Shown here in pieces: positions 34,901-35,920 of a stretch of DNA of 35,920 bases. The stretch is taken from contig CCMQ01000018.1 in assembly GCA_000751835.1 (NCBI GenBank), positions 1-35,920 of the forward strand, given 5' to 3'. The notes under the pieces were generated by a model. It did no database searches. It was not told the DNA's origin and saw only the letters and a program-made list of their open reading frames with translations. The stretch comes from Necropsobacter rosorum. Lineage in GTDB: Bacteria; Pseudomonadota; Gammaproteobacteria; Enterobacterales; Pasteurellaceae. A program made the translations under genes and the position numbers. Each line of letters begins with the position of its first letter. Within the stretch, counting starts at the first letter, position 1.

Positions 34901-35920
34901 CGCATTAGATGCCGAGGTCGAAGCTGCTGTTGCTGATGAAGCTGCATTTGTGGCAGCGCTGATCGCAGAACTTGCTGCTGTTGAAGCCGTGGTTGCTGAT
35001 GTTGACGCTGCGCTTGCTGAGCTTGCCGCACTGGATGCGGAAGTTGAAGCAGAACTTGCTGAGGTTGAAGCCTCAGTTGCGGAACTTGCTGCACTGGATG
35101 CAGAAGTAGAAGCCTCAGTCGCTGAGCTTGCTGCACTAGACGCAGAAGTTGAAGCAGAACTTGCCGAAGTTGATGCCGCTTTTGCCGAGCTTTCTGCATT
35201 GGACGCAGAACTTGACGCTGCTTTTGCAGAACTGTCGGCACTGGATGCGGAGCTTGCAGCGGCTGTTGCAGAGCTCGAGGCACTAGATGCCGAAGTCGAA
35301 GCAGAACTTGCCGACGTTGAAGCTGCCGTTGCGGAACTTGCCGCACTGGATGCAGAAGTCGAAGCAGAGCTTGCAGAAGTCGAAGCGGAACTCGCAGATG
35401 TTGACGCGGCTTTTGCAGAACTGTCGGCGCTGGATGCAGAACTTGACGCTGCAGTTGCTGAACTTTCCGCACTGGACGCAGAACTTGACGCTGCTTTTGC
35501 AGAACTGTCGGCACTGGACGCAGAACTTGACGCTGCTTTTGCAGAGCTATCTGCGCTGGATGCAGAACTTGACGCCGCGCTTGCGGAGCTTTCAGCGCTG
35601 GACGCAGAAGTTGATGCCACAGTTGCGGAACTCGCTGCATTAGATGCCGACGTTGAAGCTGCTGTTGCTGATGAGGCTGCATTTGTGGCAGCGCTGATCG
35701 CAGAACTTGCTGCTGTTGAAGCCTCGGTCGCTGATGTTGATGCTGCGCTTGCAGAGCTTGCCGCATTGGATGCGGAAGTTGATGCACTAGATGCAGAAGT
35801 CGAAGCGGAACTTGCCGAGGTTGACGCCTCAGTTGCTGAGCTTGCCGCACTAGATGCAGAAGTTGAAGCGGAGCTTGCTGAGGTCGATGCGGCTTTTGCT
35901 GAGCTATCTGCGCTGGATGC
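31907..35920 (-). CDS. Giant serine-rich-repeat trimeric autotransporter adhesin (5' end outside window)
   Basis: The frame is open from the stop at 31907-31909 to the window edge, so 1337 residues are visible and the signal peptide and N-terminal part are missing; apparent starts inside (such as 35620) are not real. About 1,130 residues consist almost wholly of Ser, Ala and Thr with scattered Glu, Asp, Lys and Asn, in strict 7-residue units such as AASTSAS and SAESSAT. Ala falls at positions 2 and 6 of each heptad. The last 200 residues are YadA-like: head-type repeats ([20 protein letters not shown]), a neck ([17 protein letters not shown], then [11 protein letters not shown]), a short coiled coil and a four-strand membrane anchor ending GAGIGYQWK. 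It is a type Vc surface adhesin. The family assignment is firm; ligand is unknown. The two downstream enzymes may glycosylate it. Confidence 0.92.
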   Translation of the reverse strand, partial: ASSADSSAKAASTSASSASTSASSAASSATEASTSASSASTSASSASTSASNAASSASAASTSATEASTAASSAISAATNAASSATAASTSASNAASSATVASTSASSAESSASAASSSASSADSSAKAASSSASSADSSAKAASSSASSAESSATAASSSASSADSSAKAASTSASSASTSASSASTSASSAASSATAASTSASSASTSASSASSSATAAASSASSADSSAKAASSSASNAESSAKAASTSASSASTSASSAASSATEASTSASSAASSATEASTSASSASTSASSAASSASAASTSATTASTAASSAISAATNAASSATAASTSASNAASSATAASTSASSASTSASSASSSATAAASSASSADSSAKAASTSASSASTSASSASTSASSAASSATAASTSASSASTSASSAASSATEASTSASNAASSATAASTSASSAASSASAASTSATEASTSASSASTSASSASTSASSAASSASAASTSATTASTAASSAISAATNAASSATAASTSASNAVSSATAASTSASSAESSAKAASTSASSASTSASSASTSASNAASSATAASTSASNAVSSATAASTSASSASSSATAASSSASSADSSAKAASTSASAASTSASSAVSSATAASTSASSASTSATAASTSASSADSSAKAASTSASSASTSASSAATSASSAASSASSASTSASSAASSATEASTSASSASTSASSAASSASAASTSATTASTAASSAISAATNAASSATAASTSASNAASSATEASTSASNAESSAKAASTSASSASTSASSASSSATAASTSASSADSSAKAASTSASSAESSATAASTSASSAESSATAASTFASSAESSASAASTSASSAESSASAASTSASSAESSATAASSSASSADSSASAASSSASSADSSASAASTSASSAESSATAASTSASSAESSATSASTSASSAESSATAASSSASSAESSATSASTSASSAESSATAASTSASSAESSASSASTSASSAESSATAASTSASSAESSATAASSSASSAESSASAASTSASSAESSATAASSSASSAESSATAASTSASSAESSASAASTSASSAESSATAASSSASSAESSAHSASSSATSAASSASAAASSAQRVLGEDDGDDSTTNFGADSTANKTNASAFGNKAKATAENTTAVGQNARASAKNATAVGQNAQASAENAVAIGANSVANEANTVSVGSAGHERRVTNVADGVKATDAVNKRQLDQVSADLRKTDRKLRAGIAGAVAIANIPQVTQPGANLVGMGVGNYNGQSAVAVGYSKLSDNNKVIFKVSAGATTQGDYNVGAGIGYQWK
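34668..34798 (-). repeat. 131-bp perfect duplication, copy A
   Basis: This stretch is identical base for base to 35298-35428, 630 bp away (30 units of 21 bp). Identity ends at a third-position-type change on both sides. It shows recent segmental duplication within the array. Confidence 0.88.
35298..35428 (-). repeat. 131-bp perfect duplication, copy B
   Basis: This is the partner of 34668-34798. It partly overlaps the end of another perfect repeat (35220-35345, identical to 34779-34904, 441 bp or 21 units away), so the array has grown by nested duplications. Confidence 0.88.

Larger units (their letters stand above)
32520..35920 (-). repeat. 21/42-bp tandem repeat array encoding the adhesin stalk
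   Basis: At least 3.4 kb of tandem repeat continues past the window edge. The base unit is 21 bp, usually paired as a 42-bp unit encoding AAS(S/T)SAS-SA(E/D)SSA(T/S/K). From about 33470 to 32590 the 42-bp unit recurs some 21 times with little variation. Further 5' the pattern is more mixed and carries four copies of a special block encoding [16 protein letters not shown]. No insertion or deletion breaks the 21-bp phase. Confidence 0.92.

Noticed and set aside
35618-35620. Start of the adhesin at 35620.
   Set aside because: The codon there is an internal GTG inside the repeat. The frame stays open upstream to the window edge with the same repeat pattern, so the gene is 5'-partial.
32428-35643. 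Plus-strand frames rich in Leu, Asn, Trp and Met across the repeat.
   Set aside because: They are shadows of the array on the opposite strand, broken into pieces, with no start signals.
32341-35850. Long Gln/Leu/Pro/Arg-rich reading frames on the same strand (32341-33981 and 34330-35850) in another frame.
   Set aside because: A 21-bp tandem repeat is a multiple of three, so any frame without a stop in one unit stays open throughout. These frames lack ribosome-binding sites and any recognisable domain, while the Ser/Ala frame joins cleanly to a YadA anchor.
32520-35920. A CRISPR or minisatellite-like non-coding array.
   Set aside because: There are no unique spacers between fixed repeats; units are contiguous, in frame and coding.

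Overview
The window reads as chromosome of a Pasteurellaceae bacterium of the Haemophilus-type uptake-sequence group. I count at least 29 exact copies of the 9-base core AAGTGCGGT or its complement, where about 0.3 would be expected by chance. Gene content and order agree: a sap operon, a short TyrR, tsaE-amiB-mutL-miaA-hfq-hflX, pdxST with a MocR-type regulator, and pstSCAB-phoBR without phoU. I cannot name the species. No rRNA, tRNA, insertion sequence, prophage or CRISPR array was recognised, and no gene-free stretch exceeds 300 bases.

Layout. 1-235 is gene-free and holds two near-identical hairpin elements built from inverted uptake sequences. 236-5672 (minus) is sapABCDF, a peptide/haem ABC importer. 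Divergent from it, 5739-9315 (plus) is ycjX, ycjF and tyrR. 9354-10845 (minus) is pdxS-pdxT, vitamin B6 synthesis, with its likely regulator pdxR divergent at 10945-12396. 12356-18687 (minus) is the conserved tsaE-amiB-mutL-miaA-hfq-hflX cluster; pdxR and hflX overlap tail to tail. 18794-21247 (minus) is a two-gene sucrose-6-phosphate module, scrK-scrB, with no transporter. 21369-22556 (minus) is tyrS. 22771-28472 (plus) is pstSCAB-phoB-phoR, preceded by a clear Pho box. 28606-29325 (minus) is sfsA.

Two parts look most novel. First, between the convergent genes phoR and sfsA there is a complete unannotated transcription unit on the minus strand. It has a TTGACA/TATCAT promoter with 17-base spacing, two Fur-box-like sites (each 12 of 14), and about 70 bases later a hairpin with a six-C loop and eight T's. 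It looks like an iron-regulated, Hfq-type small RNA.

Second, 29409-35920 (minus) is an adhesin locus. A very large Ser/Ala/Thr repeat protein, whose 5' end lies beyond the window, ends in a YadA-type head, neck and membrane anchor. Its repeats are locked to a 21-base (7-residue) period, with alanines at 4-3 spacing as in a coiled-coil core. A perfect 30-base palindromic terminator follows, then a DUF2827 protein and a DxD-type glycosyltransferase-like protein in AT-richer DNA. I infer a Gram-negative counterpart of the serine-rich-repeat glycoprotein systems of Gram-positive bacteria, with the two enzymes decorating the exposed Ser/Thr faces of the stalk. This is a hypothesis from gene context.

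Uptake sequences recur as inverted pairs where RNA structure would matter: downstream of sapF, in the pdxR/hflX overlap, at the hflX start and as the tyrS terminator. Horizontal DNA-uptake signals seem to have been co-opted as terminators and hairpins.
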